A stretch of DNA of 64,000 nt from Daphnia carinata. Taxonomy: Eukaryota > Arthropoda > Branchiopoda > Diplostraca > Daphniidae. Shown here piece after piece: positions 50,690-62,599 of the stretch. The position numbers were made by a program, and so were the translations under genes. Each line of letters starts with the position of its first letter. The stretch's first letter is position 1. The stretch lies in assembly GCF_022539665.2 (NCBI RefSeq), contig NC_081334.1:1798001-1862000 (forward strand), in the 5' to 3' direction. Under the pieces are notes generated by a model, which saw only the letters and a list, made by a program, of their open reading frames with translations, ran no database searches and was not told the origin of the DNA.

Positions 50690-51503
50690 ATGGAGTACGA
50701 TAGTATTATGGACATCTCAATGAATTTGAATATTGACAATATAAGTGCAGTGAATGACGTGAGCATGGAACTGTCAATCCCTGCAACACCAACACCCCAA
50801 TCATGGGCTAATACAACAACGACACTTAAAAAAACAGATATAATAGAAATAGTGAAAAAATTGAATTCTAAAATACCCAATTCAAAAGAACTTCTTGAGA
50901 GGCAGGAAAAAGCAATTGCCGGTAAGTAAATAGTTTAATTGCATGATTAACACTGCTAAATTTTACGTTTGCATAGTGGCAAATGAAAAGCAGAAAGCAC
51001 TGGAAACAGAACTGTCAAATATAGAAATGAAACTTCAAGAACACAAGAAGGCACTTTCCATAGAAATTTCGGAAATTCAGTCAGCCAAACAAGAAGTGAA
51101 AAACACAATGTCTCAACTCACTAGCATTCAGAACAGAATAAAAGGGTTAACAAAGGAAGCAGAAGATATGAAGACCCAAACCTCTTCATCCAACAAAGAA
51201 AATATATCCGAAAAGTATATTCACTTCTTAGTTAGTCTGTATGGTATTTTTTTATTTTATCTATTTAAAAAATTTAGGTGTAAAGTGGACCTCTATCGCC
51301 AACTTACCGGTGTCACCTTTGCCCGTCATAATCCAAATTGTCCGCACGAACTCAAGGGTTTTGTGGCTTGCTCAGGTCCTACAACTAATCTGAAGACATT
51401 TACCTTTAACACGGCTGAACATTCATCCTCTCTGATGGGTGGCTATATATGGAACGTTCTGGAAGATATGCATACGAAGAACTGGGAAGATCTTAGTAAA
51501 TGA
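50690..51503 (+). CDS. Spc24: SPC24-like kinetochore protein
   Basis: Three exons (50690-50921, 50977-51214, 51278-51503) with matching phases give 231 residues. Spc24 is one of four subunits of the Ndc80 complex, which links kinetochores to spindle microtubules. The order here is a disordered Ser/Thr/Asn-rich N-terminus (about 1-50), a Glu/Lys-rich coiled coil (about 80-150), and a C-terminal globular domain. That domain begins with VDLYRQLTGV and continues with an LKG-F pattern, as in vertebrate Spc24 (LYHQVSKIEWD and VKGI). Animal Spc24 is about 200 residues, so the size fits. The domain also carries an insertion around HNPNCPHE. The assignment rests on the C-terminal pattern and overall design. 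Spc25 or another coiled-coil kinetochore protein is the alternative. Confidence 0.72.
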
Positions 51504-51611
51504 TACCGCCATTTAATTGCCTCTATGGTCATTTACGTACGGGTGGGTTGCTAAAACCTTTCCTTATGGGATTTCATTAGGTGGGCCGTAGCCAAAGTGT
51601 TTGCATGTAAA

Positions 51612-53411
51612 ATGTTTCTGCTGCCTCTTCAAACATTCTCGATTGTGAACAAATTCCTTTTTTCCAGAAAGTATGTAGTGTTGTTCAGTGGCTTTCTTCT
51701 TCATCTTTCGTATGGATCTGTTTTAACATTTGGTGAGTCGTTCATTGACGTTTTCATGGATTTTCAAAAATAAGTACAAACTATTAAAGGAAACATGACG
51801 ACGTATATAACGTCTTATCAACGGAATGTCTTACAATTGGATGTTTCGTATGCGGACACGATGTGGATCCAAGCAATATCATTTGCAACCACCGGCATTG
51901 CGCTGCCATTGGGCAGTTATTTGCAAAAACAATGGGGTCCTCGACCGACTATTGTTATGGCTATGCTATTTACGAGGTATAAGACTAATTATCTGGCCAT
52001 GTTAACTACTGCATCAGCTAGTATACAACAATGATTCCTTGCTTTAGTGGCGGTGTTTTCCTCACTTCTTTAACGGTGACGCAGTCAACGAGTTTGCTTG
52101 TAATTACGTACGGCCTTCTGTTCGGAATCGGAGCCCGTGTGGGCTACATGTCTCCTATTGCTGCCGCAATGAGGGTTTTTATGTCCCATTGAATTGTTAT
52201 TCAAATAACCAGCTTTAACCGACGCTTATTCCATAGTGGTTTCCAGATAATCAACATGGAATGGTAAACGGGGTTATTATCGCTGGCTACGGAATGGGTG
52301 CTTTCGTCTTCAATTTTATTCAGATTGCATACGTGAATCCTGAAAACATTCCTTCCGATAGCACTGGGTAAAAAAAAAATTGAATCAACTGAGAATTATT
52401 AAAGCAACTTCTTACGAATTGGGTACTCACACAAAAAAAGGTACTTCGCTGATGAAAAGGTCTTGATGCGAGTACCGGGCCTCTTCGTTTTCCTAGGATG
52501 TATTTATTTGGCCGTACAGTTATTTGCAGTTATCTTCATAAGAAATCCACCATCAGTTCCCCTAGCGATAAAAACGGAAACAGCCGACGTCCATCTGACT
52601 ATTCCTCCGGAACCGAAAGTTTCTGTTTTGCAACTTGTCCGTTCACCTCTATTTATTGCGTTGTGGTTCACTTTTCTCTTTAACGACCAAACCATCATCG
52701 GAGTCATTGGATTATACAAGGCCTTCGGGCTGTATTTTTGGACAGACGATAAATGTCTGACGCTGGTCGGATCACTGGGTGCAATTTTTAATGCCCTTGG
52801 CCGCCTAGCTTGGGGATTTCTAGCGGACCGAGTGCAATACAGGGTCAGATGAAGTTCGTATTTGAAAAAAAGAGAACGTGTGTTACTAAAGAATCAACGT
52901 TTTTTTTTCAGACGTTAATGTTAGTCCTTACGTGGGTGGTGGTGGCACTTTTACTTTCGCTGAATGCAACACCGTTGGTCGGAGGTGTTTGGCTCTACGC
53001 ATGCTGGATCATCTCATTAAACATCATTACACCCGGGACATACATTCTTCTACCGAAAGCCATCGGACATTATTTTGGAAAAGATAATGTCCCTTTCAAC
53101 TACGGCCTTCTTTTCACCAGCTTTGTAATCAACTCTTAGAAATATCACTGATTGGCAAAATAAGATTGACTTATACAAAAAAATTTAATCTTTATGTTGT
53201 GACTGAGGAATTTAACAGTTAGCTGGAGGTCCCCTTTCTGCCTTGGTATCCAATACTTTACTTGATACGTTTGGTTGGATTGGAGTCTTCTGGTCGATGG
53301 CTGCATTTAGTGCTGCCGGTAAGGCTTTGTTAATTAATGTTAAACATTAATGAATGATTGACAACTTTTTATTTTGACAAAGCTGGAGTCATCACTTGGT
53401 TCTTGCCTTGA
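51612..53411 (+). CDS. Major facilitator superfamily transporter (oxalate/formate antiporter-like)
   Basis: Eight exons (51612-51732, 51790-51976, 52048-52174, 52237-52367, 52441-52843, 52912-53124, 53219-53318, 53383-53411) have consistent phases and give 436 residues. The length and the spread of hydrophobic segments fit about 12 membrane helices. Family marks include WFPDNQHGMVNGVIIAGYGM in helix 5 (the KWFPxxxGxxxG type of oxalate:formate antiporters) and NALGRLAWGFLADR between helices 8 and 9. It probably moves small organic anions across a membrane; the substrate cannot be read from sequence. The start codon at 51612 is the best ATG in frame, but the frame is open upstream to a possible acceptor near 51579, so a further 5' exon is possible. 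The gene begins only 108 bp after the SPC24-like stop. Confidence 0.85.
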
Positions 53412-53543
53412 AAAAAACTGAATGGAATTCACAGCAAGCAGCCTATAAATTTAATGTTTATTTGCGTTACAACAGATTTTGTCCTGTTGCTGTAATGTTG
53501 AAAGACTATGATAGTCTTCATGTGAACTACAGTTTTTAATTTG

Positions 53544-53549
53544 AATAAA
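53544..53549 (+). terminator. Poly(A) signal of the MFS gene
   Basis: AATAAA about 135 nt after the stop at 53411. Confidence 0.5.
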
Positions 53550-54179
53550 TTGTGAACATCATCTACTTTTAGTGCGGCATTTGCAAAAGAAACGCCGTTC
53601 TTTTAAACGTTCCTTAAACAAACTCGTAAAACAGCATTTGTGCGGTACAAGAAGGCGCTGAAGTCAACAACGAAGAACTGTGTACAAACAATAGGAAAAC
53701 AGAAGGGTATGTTTACAATTTTTCTTTTAACCAAAAATATTGATGGTCTCTTATTGGCAAGTCAATGTAATTGATAATACTGAAATACGTTGAACGGAAA
53801 GAACCAAACGAATGTATAATTTTGTTGAACTGAGTTGAATAAACGCACAGGATAAAATTGCGTTTATAAAGAATGCCTAATATTGATAATCTTCACTGTT
53901 TTTAAGTAAGGATGAAGCTCTGTCAAGACTCCGCAGAGGAAGAAGGAAGATACCTAGTTACGTTATAGGCCATTCTTCAAACTGAGTAGGCTCGTCAGCA
54001 GTCTGTTCAATTGCGGATATTACTTAGCATCCCCATTGTCATCAAAATGACGTGTTCCGTACTTCTTTAGGTGTCTTCTTCAATCCAAGTGTTTCAAGTG
54101 AACTAAGCCACAATCCAGCCATCATATAAGCTTTCGTTCCGGGACATTGGCTCACGATTGACTGTTATTTACACGTACC

Positions 54180-54592
54180 ACGTATAGAGGAATTATTTTC
54201 GCATTATTCCTAAAGCTCCTTTTTGCTTTCATCCTCCCATCTTTTGTCGCCGTCAGAACAAGTAGAGCGAAATTTCTATTCACCCATGCCATATTTATGG
54301 GCTAGTAAAACCGGTAAGCAATATTTATGTAAAAAAAAGGAAAAATAGAAAGAAATCGGACGAAGTTCTTACATCCATGAACTCTTACTAGCTTTCGTCT
54401 TTATTCTTGTTTGATTTTAAATTTGCATGTTCATTCCGAAATCTATGGCTGCCTCCTAATGTCTATATTCTTTTGGCCTTGCTCTCCGTGGCCTACTCCA
54501 TAGTCGGCTATAGTAACTTTTCTCTGCTGACATGTTTGGAAGAGCGTCATCCCTCCGATGAACGGGAGGCCTTTTTTTTTCTTACGTCGTAA
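54180..54592 (+). pseudogene. Hydrophobic open-frame remnants (possible decayed transporter)
   Basis: Two short hydrophobic frames lie here. One is at about 54187-54300 (starting IIFALFLKLLFAFILP), which ends in a stop. The other is at 54407-54592 with VYILLALLSVAYSIVGYS followed by EERHPSDEREA. The order loosely recalls the end of an equilibrative nucleoside transporter, but the match is weak. Stops and a T9 tract interrupt it. It could also be chance. Confidence 0.2.
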
Positions 54593-54599
54593 TATGTGG

Positions 54600-56030
54600 C
54601 GCTGCTGGACGAAAGCAGTTGCAAAAGTTGCGAAAGCTAAACTTATTCTTCTATGGCGTTGCTTTTAGTTTCTTAATTGTGTTGATGGTGCGGTCGCGTC
54701 TGCAATCCTGAAACAGAACTCTGAAACAGTTTTGAAGGATGATGACTTTTACGCATCATTCGAGCGCCCAAAAATGTGTGCTAAATAATCAAAAGAAAGG
54801 CAGGCAGTCACATTAAACTGTTATAAAAGTCGGGTACATTCAACTCAAAATGAAGAAGGCAAAATTCTATCAAAAACAGCACACATACACAAAAGCAACA
54901 TCACGAAACAGGGAGTTCCACTTCAATGAACCTCTCTACGTTAACGAGCCGCGACTACGATTTTTGCATTTTGCGGCACGTCTGTTAAAGAAATTAAATT
55001 ATTTACAAACTTTTCGTTGCTACATCACGTACGCTTGTTTTATCCGCTAGAAAGTTAAGAAGAAGTCTTTCCCGAGATGGATGGCACAATTAAGAAGTAG
55101 CGCTACACGTGCGTACAGGTGTTCGAAGCGGTCCTCCGAGTTTTAATTTAGCTTCGTGGGTAGAGTACGTGCATGCAATTAAACTTCTTACCGTGTTCAT
55201 TTATATAAGTTAGGCTATGTTTCGACGAAATGCGACAACTAGCGCTAACACGAATGGCATTGATTCGGAAACGGCATTGTTTGCGTGGGCATTAAATTGT
55301 GGTTGCCATGTCGAAACTCTAGTAATGAGACTACATTGTACAATTGACGCGTAAACAAAAATTTATGACCGTTCACCGTGCCAACATGCAGACGTATATT
55401 TCAGCATAATGTCCAGCCGAGATGCAATTAGGTGTAAACGACACATCGCCCGTTAATTGTTTACCTACTTAAGTTTTCCTAAAGCCGTGTTCGTATCAAT
55501 ACTTAAAAACCTATGCCTCACATCTCTTATGAAAAGAAATTCTCATTTAAGCTAATGATAAACCTGCCATCATCACGAAATGAAGAAAAAAACTTTAAGT
55601 ACGAATCACGAGAACAGGGATTGTGAATCAATATTTACATATCTACATGAAAAATATTGTGAATAAAACAATCAAACATCCACTGCGTGCATTGCTTTGC
55701 TGATAGTCTAGCGCTAAAAACAAACGTGAATGCAATTTTTAAAACACAACTTGCCTCGTGTATTTCGCCCACACTGCATATGCGCCGTATCTCGCATTTT
55801 CTTCTTCGTTTCGACAAAGTAAATCCCCGCTGATGTTGCGCTGCACGCTTGGCTGCAGCACTCGACTCGTTTGGCTTACCGAAATAAAACGTATAAGGGG
55901 GATGCATCCGTCAAAGATGACTTCAGTCCGTTGACGGTGCACACCAGCTCCACATCGACCGTCGCTCTGTAGAAAGGGATGCTCCGGCTTTGTTCGTTCT
56001 TCGTGTCCCCCGGAACGAGTGTTTCCATCA
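54600..56030. promoter_or_regulatory. Upstream region of the opsin gene
   Basis: No gene seen. As the 5' flank of the opsin it presumably contains its promoter. I could not identify a specific binding site with confidence. Confidence 0.35.
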
Positions 56031-56031
56031 A

Positions 56032-59000
56032 ATGAACATGATGAGTGATGAGCCAGACAGCCTCACGTCCTCCTCCACTAACATTTCAAATTCCGTGCGC
56101 AATTTTGTGAGCGAGATGTTAACAAAGCGAGAAAACAGTGGCGACGTGAACTACTTCAACAACAACACAGGAATGTCTAGATTAATCGGAACTAACTATG
56201 ACGATAACATCATCGCCACTGATTATGATGGTGTTGATAATTCAACGGACGGTGTTCACTTGCTAATGCCTACCTGGGCTTACTGGTCTGTGGCCGCGTA
56301 TCTGCTTTTCATCAGCGTTCTTGGCTTAATCATGAACACTATCGTCGTTGTCGTCATTCTCAGCGATTCGAGGGTAATTCACTGCACGCACTTCATTTTC
56401 TCCTATTTCTCTAGCCGTGTCTTCGTTGACATTGAAATTATGTTTGAATGTTATTACTATAAAGCACTACGCTTGTTAACGCTATCGCACACATGAATAC
56501 ATGAATAAAAAATAGGGACTCCGCTAACATATACAGTAGAAGCCGATGACACCGTGTTACGCATAATTGCACCGTGTTAAGCTATTTGCTTGTCCAACCA
56601 CGTAATTCGTCGTTGAGATGGAGTTTTTTTTTCGATGTTCTCCAGCTTAGTATTTCATGTACGATGCATCCAAATTGCCTTGTTGCGTATAACGTTAATA
56701 ATTTTCCTAGAAAGCTATAGCCTACATGGCTATTACAATAATGCTAACGAATAGTAGAACTTTCTTGCGGAAGGAAAGTAGTGAGAAGATGATGCGGTTA
56801 TTATTATTCGACCTTGATATCGTTCATCATTCCCTTGGAAATTGGCGGTGCAAAGTGTCTAAATATATCAACATGGGTTTCGTTGGAAATTCGTATTATT
56901 GATGTAGACAACTGGCCTTATCAAAAGGCTATATTTACGTATCAACGACCTGTCTCCTGCGGCTTTCTCGTTTTCAGGGTATATATATTGCTTACGTAAC
57001 TTGTGGAAAGAGAAGACAAACAATAACAGATCGTCAACCTTTTTTTTTTTCCTCATATTGGTATTGACACTTAGATAACTAATGTCGTCTCCCCATACAC
57101 TCAATATGGTTTCCATATTTGATTTCGGCTTTCACATTCGTTGGATACCGTTGATATTCTTGTCTTTCATGATCATGTTATGCATGGATATGTTATTGGA
57201 TCGCGCGTTCTGTTTCTGTCTGCGCAGACGTGTTTTATCTTTGTCACTCTCTACCATCTCTCGGCAATGAGCTGCTGTGCATGTGTGATTTGGTCGGATT
57301 CTTTATTCAATTTTTTGCAAATATAACCTTGTTGAGGATAGAAGATGACGCCATTGAACTGGATGTTGCTGAATTTGGCTTGCTCCGACGGTGCCATTGC
57401 TGGATTCGGGTAAGTATGTGCACATATCTGAAAAGAAAAACGAAGACGAATAATAAATGAATGATGTGCGCTTGCGGCAAAATACCGCGTTGAATACAGA
57501 ACGCCCGTTTCAACGGCTGCTGCTTTGCAATTTGGATGGCCTTTCAGCCACGAACTGTGCGTTGCTTACGCCATGATTATGTCTACTGCAGGTATGTAAG
57601 TTATGACACTGATGCATCAAAATGCAATTTTATCACCAACATCATTATTTTCGTTCTAAATTTTTTCTAGGAATCGGATCCATCACCACACTAACGGCGT
57701 TGGCTGTCTGGCGATGTCAACTCGTCGTTTGCTGTCCAGCTAAACGCAAAAGCACGTTTACTAATCACAATGGTCGACTCGAATGTCGCTATGGCGCCTT
57801 GTTGCTCACTCTCATCTGGATTTACGCTGTGGCTGTTACGTGTCCGCCACTTCTAGGTTGGGGTCGTTACGATCGCGAAGCTGCTCACATCAGGTACGGT
57901 TAACTGCCTTTCATTTACTTCACAATATGTCTCTAATTCGTATAAAGAATCGTGACTAATAATACGTTACAATCACTGTCTTACGTGGTGATGGCTGTGT
58001 ATGGTGTCTAAAAATAGACCGGCAATGTGATAATGGCCAACGCATATTCTGACCAGCTCCAAAATAAACACCAGACAGGTTCTATGTTACTTCAATGCGA
58101 AAAGTAAAACATACGATCAACATTTGAATTTCGAAAGCCAATTAACTGCCTAGCATATAACCTATAGCAAACATGACTACAATACATAAATGCTCGACGT
58201 GTATAGACGTATAATGTTGCTGCTTTACCCAAATTGGAACAATGGATGGCTGTTAATTTCTTGATAAACATACCTGTCTAATTACGTCTTAATTTCGTGC
58301 ATGATACGGTACTTGAAGCTGTTCGGTCAACTGGGAGTCCAATAGGCATTACAACCGCTCCTACATCTTGTACATGTTTGTTATGGGGTTGGTCATCCCG
58401 CTTTCCCTCATCATGATGTCCTATGTCAAGATCCTGCGCGTTGTCCGAAAGGTAAGAACTTGACATCTACAACAATGGAGCTTTTCTCAAAATAATGATG
58501 GCAGAGGCACTTGTACCCCCGTAGACGTATAGGCCGATGATGTCTATAGATATATTTTCCAAATAGGCTGATCTATCCCTACCCCTAAATATCGACAGAC
58601 CCTTAAAATATCTATATCGTTTTTTTTTTTAACTATTCCTGAAAAGAAATATGACATGCTTTTTTAAACAATAATTAATTTAATTTATCGAACCATACAG
58701 AGACGAAGGCGAGCCGAAATCAAAGAGGAAACGCCAAAGACGATCCCACCATCTGATGTATCTGGTCATGTTACGCAAAATTATGGCCATCAAATATCTG
58801 AGCATCCACTACCGATCACCAACAAAAAGAGGCAGCAACATCTTAACAACAATCAACAGCCTCTTCACCGTCGAGGAGATGCAGCTGAGAAGAGAGTGAC
58901 GGTGATGGTGGCCTGCATGATCGGCGCTTTCATGGCCGCTTGGACGCCTTATTCCATTCTGGCGCTTTACGAGACATTCTTTAGCATTGACGGCGGTGAT

Positions 59001-59945
59001 AATTACAGCGGAAAGAAAGCCAGTGTTTCCGACCCAACACAGGATAACGATCCATTTTATGTGGGAATCGTTTCACCTGCTTTCGCTACAATTCCTTCGC
59101 TTTTTGCCAAAACATCAGCTGTTCTCAATCCGCTTATCTACGGGCTTCTCAACACTCAGGTATATATGATCCCAGTGGGCGAAATAAATTTAAAGGTTAT
59201 TGTAATCCGTAGAGAGGATGTTACAATATTCCGAACTTTAATACGGTCATTTATTCAACAGTTTCGCTTGGCTTGGGAAAGGTTTTCGATGCGGTACTTT
59301 AGTCGATGCCGTCATCGGCGCCATCCCACCGGGGCCGTAGCGGCCAACCGACAAACGCAAATCAAAAAGCGTGATATACGGCGATTCCGATTTAGCTGCA
59401 ATAGCAATTCACGTGGTATTAAAATGGGAACCACTGTTCACCTGCCTATGCGAGAAATCATATTTCCAAAGGAAGACAGACAGGGTCAAACTAGCAGCAA
59501 AATCACAACGATTCCACCCTTTGCCGACACCAAAGCTACCCACTCAATTCCAGTGCATATTGGCCATAATAATGAAGAAGAAGAACAGCGACAATTGAGA
59601 GGCAATCAACAAGAAACAACTATGGAAAATCAATATTATAAACCCCTTCATCTACCGTCAGCACTTTCATCATCTTTGCCGTCACTGTCGGCTTGCACTT
59701 CATCACACCTTGTCTGTCCAGAGGTGAATGTAACGTGTCAGTCAATCAAGAAGAGATCAATCAGACTTCACCATCATAGGGGCCAGCTTGGTTCTTCGAT
59801 ATCCGTTCGCTTGCTCTCCCTCACAGCTCACTGCCGTTGCAGCATTGAAAAATCGATGTTCTTGAACCCCTATGCCGACACCCACGCTAGCCTGACAGCA
59901 CGTACCACAATCACTAAGAGTGATCCGGAAGTAAACCAAACCTAA
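56032..59945 (+). CDS. Ciliary-type opsin (pteropsin-like)
   Basis: Seven exons (56032-56373, 57345-57409, 57500-57591, 57671-57893, 58319-58451, 58701-59159, 59262-59945) with consistent phases give 665 residues. It is a seven-helix light receptor. Visible marks: N of helix 1 (GLIMNT), LACSD in helix 2, C156 and C242 for the disulfide, E236 at the position of bovine E181, Y159 at the position of E113, WTPY in helix 6, and retinal lysine K422 in FAKTSAVLNPLIY. The helix-8 tripeptide NTQ followed by FRLAW resembles the NKQ of ciliary opsins, not the HPR of rhabdomeric ones. Oddities: the ERY motif at the end of helix 3 reads W180-R181-C182; an added Asn/Gln-rich stretch of about 55 residues separates helices 5 and 6; the C-terminal tail is over 220 residues. 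Daphnia has an expanded opsin set including pteropsins. Confidence 0.92.
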
Positions 59946-60334
59946 TCAACGAACTGGCAAAACATTGTCACCACATGATGATGTCGGAGAATTGGTGCCG
60001 ATAGAACAGCAGCTATCGATCAAAACCCGCACTAGGTTCAATGTAGGAATAGCTGGCTGAACAGACACATTTGACATCAATTGAACAGTCCTGTGCGATG
60101 ACGTCAACTGTTGCTGAATTAAGCCGAAGATTTGCGTCATAGAGGGCCATGATGAGTTGTCAAACAAGTTGTAAGATTACGTTAAATATTGTAAGCTTTC
60201 TGGGCTTATAAATAAGCCGTGCCAAGTCTGAACGATGCTTCCCTTCGATCATCGAATCGAACTATTTGGGTGTTGTGGATGTCGTGAAGTTCGCTGTTGG
60301 GACCGCATCCTTATCGATTTGAATGGAAGAGTTC

Positions 60335-60340
60335 AATAAA
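60335..60340 (+). terminator. Poly(A) signal of the opsin gene
   Basis: AATAAA about 390 nt after the stop at 59945. An earlier near match lies around 60209. Confidence 0.4.
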
Positions 60341-62079
60341 CGGCAGCCTATATCGACCAGACCAATTAGCTAAAATAATAAGCTATATTGCATGGTATAC
60401 TGGTCTGATTTACATTCTGATCATATTATAATCGATAACCAGAATCGAGGAGAAAGAATTGGATTTCCAGTTTGAGATGATACTCGTATAGATGCCACAT
60501 GTTAGACCGTAGAGGACGGATGACTTGATTAGATAAACAGTAGATACATTGTTTGAATTTTTTGCTATACAATAGGATCAATATATATTAGCGAAATCGA
60601 GAACGCATGACACGTTTATAAGGTTGTGTAGCTATTGGTTAGCTACGTTCGATATCGATTCCATCTCAATGACATTCAAATCCGTTCCATTAAAAAATCG
60701 ACAACCTATCCATCTCTGTTGATTGATGTCTGGAAGATCACTGAAAAAAGAAGCGGTTGTCCCAGAACAAAGAGGGGGACGCTTTTTATTAATTTCCAAA
60801 AAAAAATTACGTTTCTCATCGTTCGCCCGTCTGCTTTATTAGTTTTCCACAAACCTTTGTATCTTCGATTTCCATTTCTTTAATTCTGCTGACGCGTTCC
60901 TTTTCATTCCCTATTCCTTCTCTCCTTTATAGCTTCACGAGAGCTTTTTTCCACGTTTTTCGGCTTTCCGTCCACATTCCGTTCCGATAGTTTTTCCTCT
61001 TCTATTTGCTATGGAACGAAAATAAATTCGTCGTTCCTATTCCGGTTTATTCAGTCAGTTAATCCTTGTTTATCCTTTGTCACAGTCAATTCTGTCCTTT
61101 AACGTTGTGTTTTCATTGGTTTCGATGTACGGAATTATAATTCAACTACAAAGCTTTTAGCAACTTGTTTTTCGGTTTATCATTTTGATAGACATAAATT
61201 GTTAATTAATCCATTAAAATCAAAACAGCAGTGAAATAATGAGATTGATAATGCTGGAAAATGGAAAGGGTGCGGGGCACAACAAATTTAACGAGTAAAA
61301 ATTCTTTTAATTGCAGCAGAAAATTGTCCTTAGGTGGAGTTAAAAGTATGTTATGGCTCAGAACCTCGGCAGATGGCGATGGAAGTAGGTCATGACACAC
61401 ACTCATTAGATGGCGTTCGTAACATGTTATAACCAGAAAGTAGAAACTCTAGGCCTTTTTTCGTCTGCTTCTATCCATCTATGTAATCGGCATTCTCTTG
61501 CATTCTAGTTGAAATGATTCATCAGAAAGGTAACGAAGCATTTGGATTATTACGATTATAAATTTCTTGCAAGCTTCACAAAACCGTCTTTGTTTTCATG
61601 AAAAACTCTAAATTGATGTACAAAAACGAATTTGCTAAATGGTTTGTTGGGTAATTATAATTCAAAGGCATGTTTTTCTTCATCTAGAAAATCTCTTAAC
61701 CAATAACTTCATTGTTCATTAGATGATTTCTTCGTGATGATTATATTAAGAGATTAATCATTTTTGTCCACTTTTAAATTGCAAAACTGTTTGCACACGT
61801 TAGTTTAGAATGATCTGCGTTTTAGGGAAAATTGTGTATTTAGAATGTATTGCGACATCTGTCTGCCTTTGGCTCTGATGGGGCTAGGTATTGGTTATTA
61901 CGCATTCAAAATTTTGTGTTTTCATTCTAAGAAATTCAAGGGAAAACCCGTCAATTAATTACCCATATTATTATTGTTAATTACCTATTAATCATTTTGA
62001 AAATATTTAATTTGTTTTTTTTAATTTTTTAGTTTCAGCAAAAATGCAACATTGCTAAATGCCAGCAAATTAGGAGTTA
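60341..62079. other. Intergenic AT-rich stretch
   Basis: No gene seen. Two AGATGGCG-type cores occur at about 61370-61415. Confidence 0.6.
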
Positions 62080-62087
62080 GTTCCACG

Positions 62088-62438
62088 CATGGCCTACTAT
62101 AATAACGGCCAGCAAGCACGCAATACCCCCTGCGCCTAAAACTAAATTGCCAGAGGGGCCTAATACCCCAAATCGAAGTCCATTTTCTACAGCTTCATCC
62201 CACCCATTCCAATTTCTTTTACTTTTTCCACTGATTGGCAATGGTGGAGAGGTACTACTGCCGTAGTACCTCAAACAGAATTCCACTTTCCACTGGTTTT
62301 TTCCACTCATTCCAATCTGTATTAGTTACCAAACAGTGGAAAATGGAGCTCGGTTTGGGGTATTAGACCCCTCTGGCAATTGAGTTTTAGGCGCAGGGGG
62401 TATTGCGTGCTTGCTGGCCGTTATTATAGTAGGCCATG
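62088..62438. mobile_element. hAT-like MITE with 8-bp target duplication
   Basis: A 351-bp element has inverted repeats of about 100 bp with only a few mismatches. The left end begins CATGGCCTACTATAATAACG and the right end is its complement. It is flanked on both sides by the 8-bp direct repeat GTTCCACG (62080-62087 and 62439-62446), as produced by hAT-type transposases. The nearly identical arms point to a relatively recent insertion. The minus-strand frame at 62077-62310 runs through the arm and is not treated as a gene. No transposase is present. Confidence 0.85.
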
Positions 62439-62599
62439 GTTCCACGTCACTGGTACATTCAGCGCTCTAGTTCCAAGATGGCGGACAATATGTTCAGAGC
62501 TTTAGAGTTCAGACACATCTTTAAGCTTACGCCACGCTCTTGTTCATCACCATTTCACATTTTCTTTGAACCATTGTGTGAAGGTAAATGATAAGATTC

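Noticed and set aside
62077-62310. 77-residue minus-strand frame
   Set aside because: It lies in the arm and interior of the MITE, so its openness is explained by the element.
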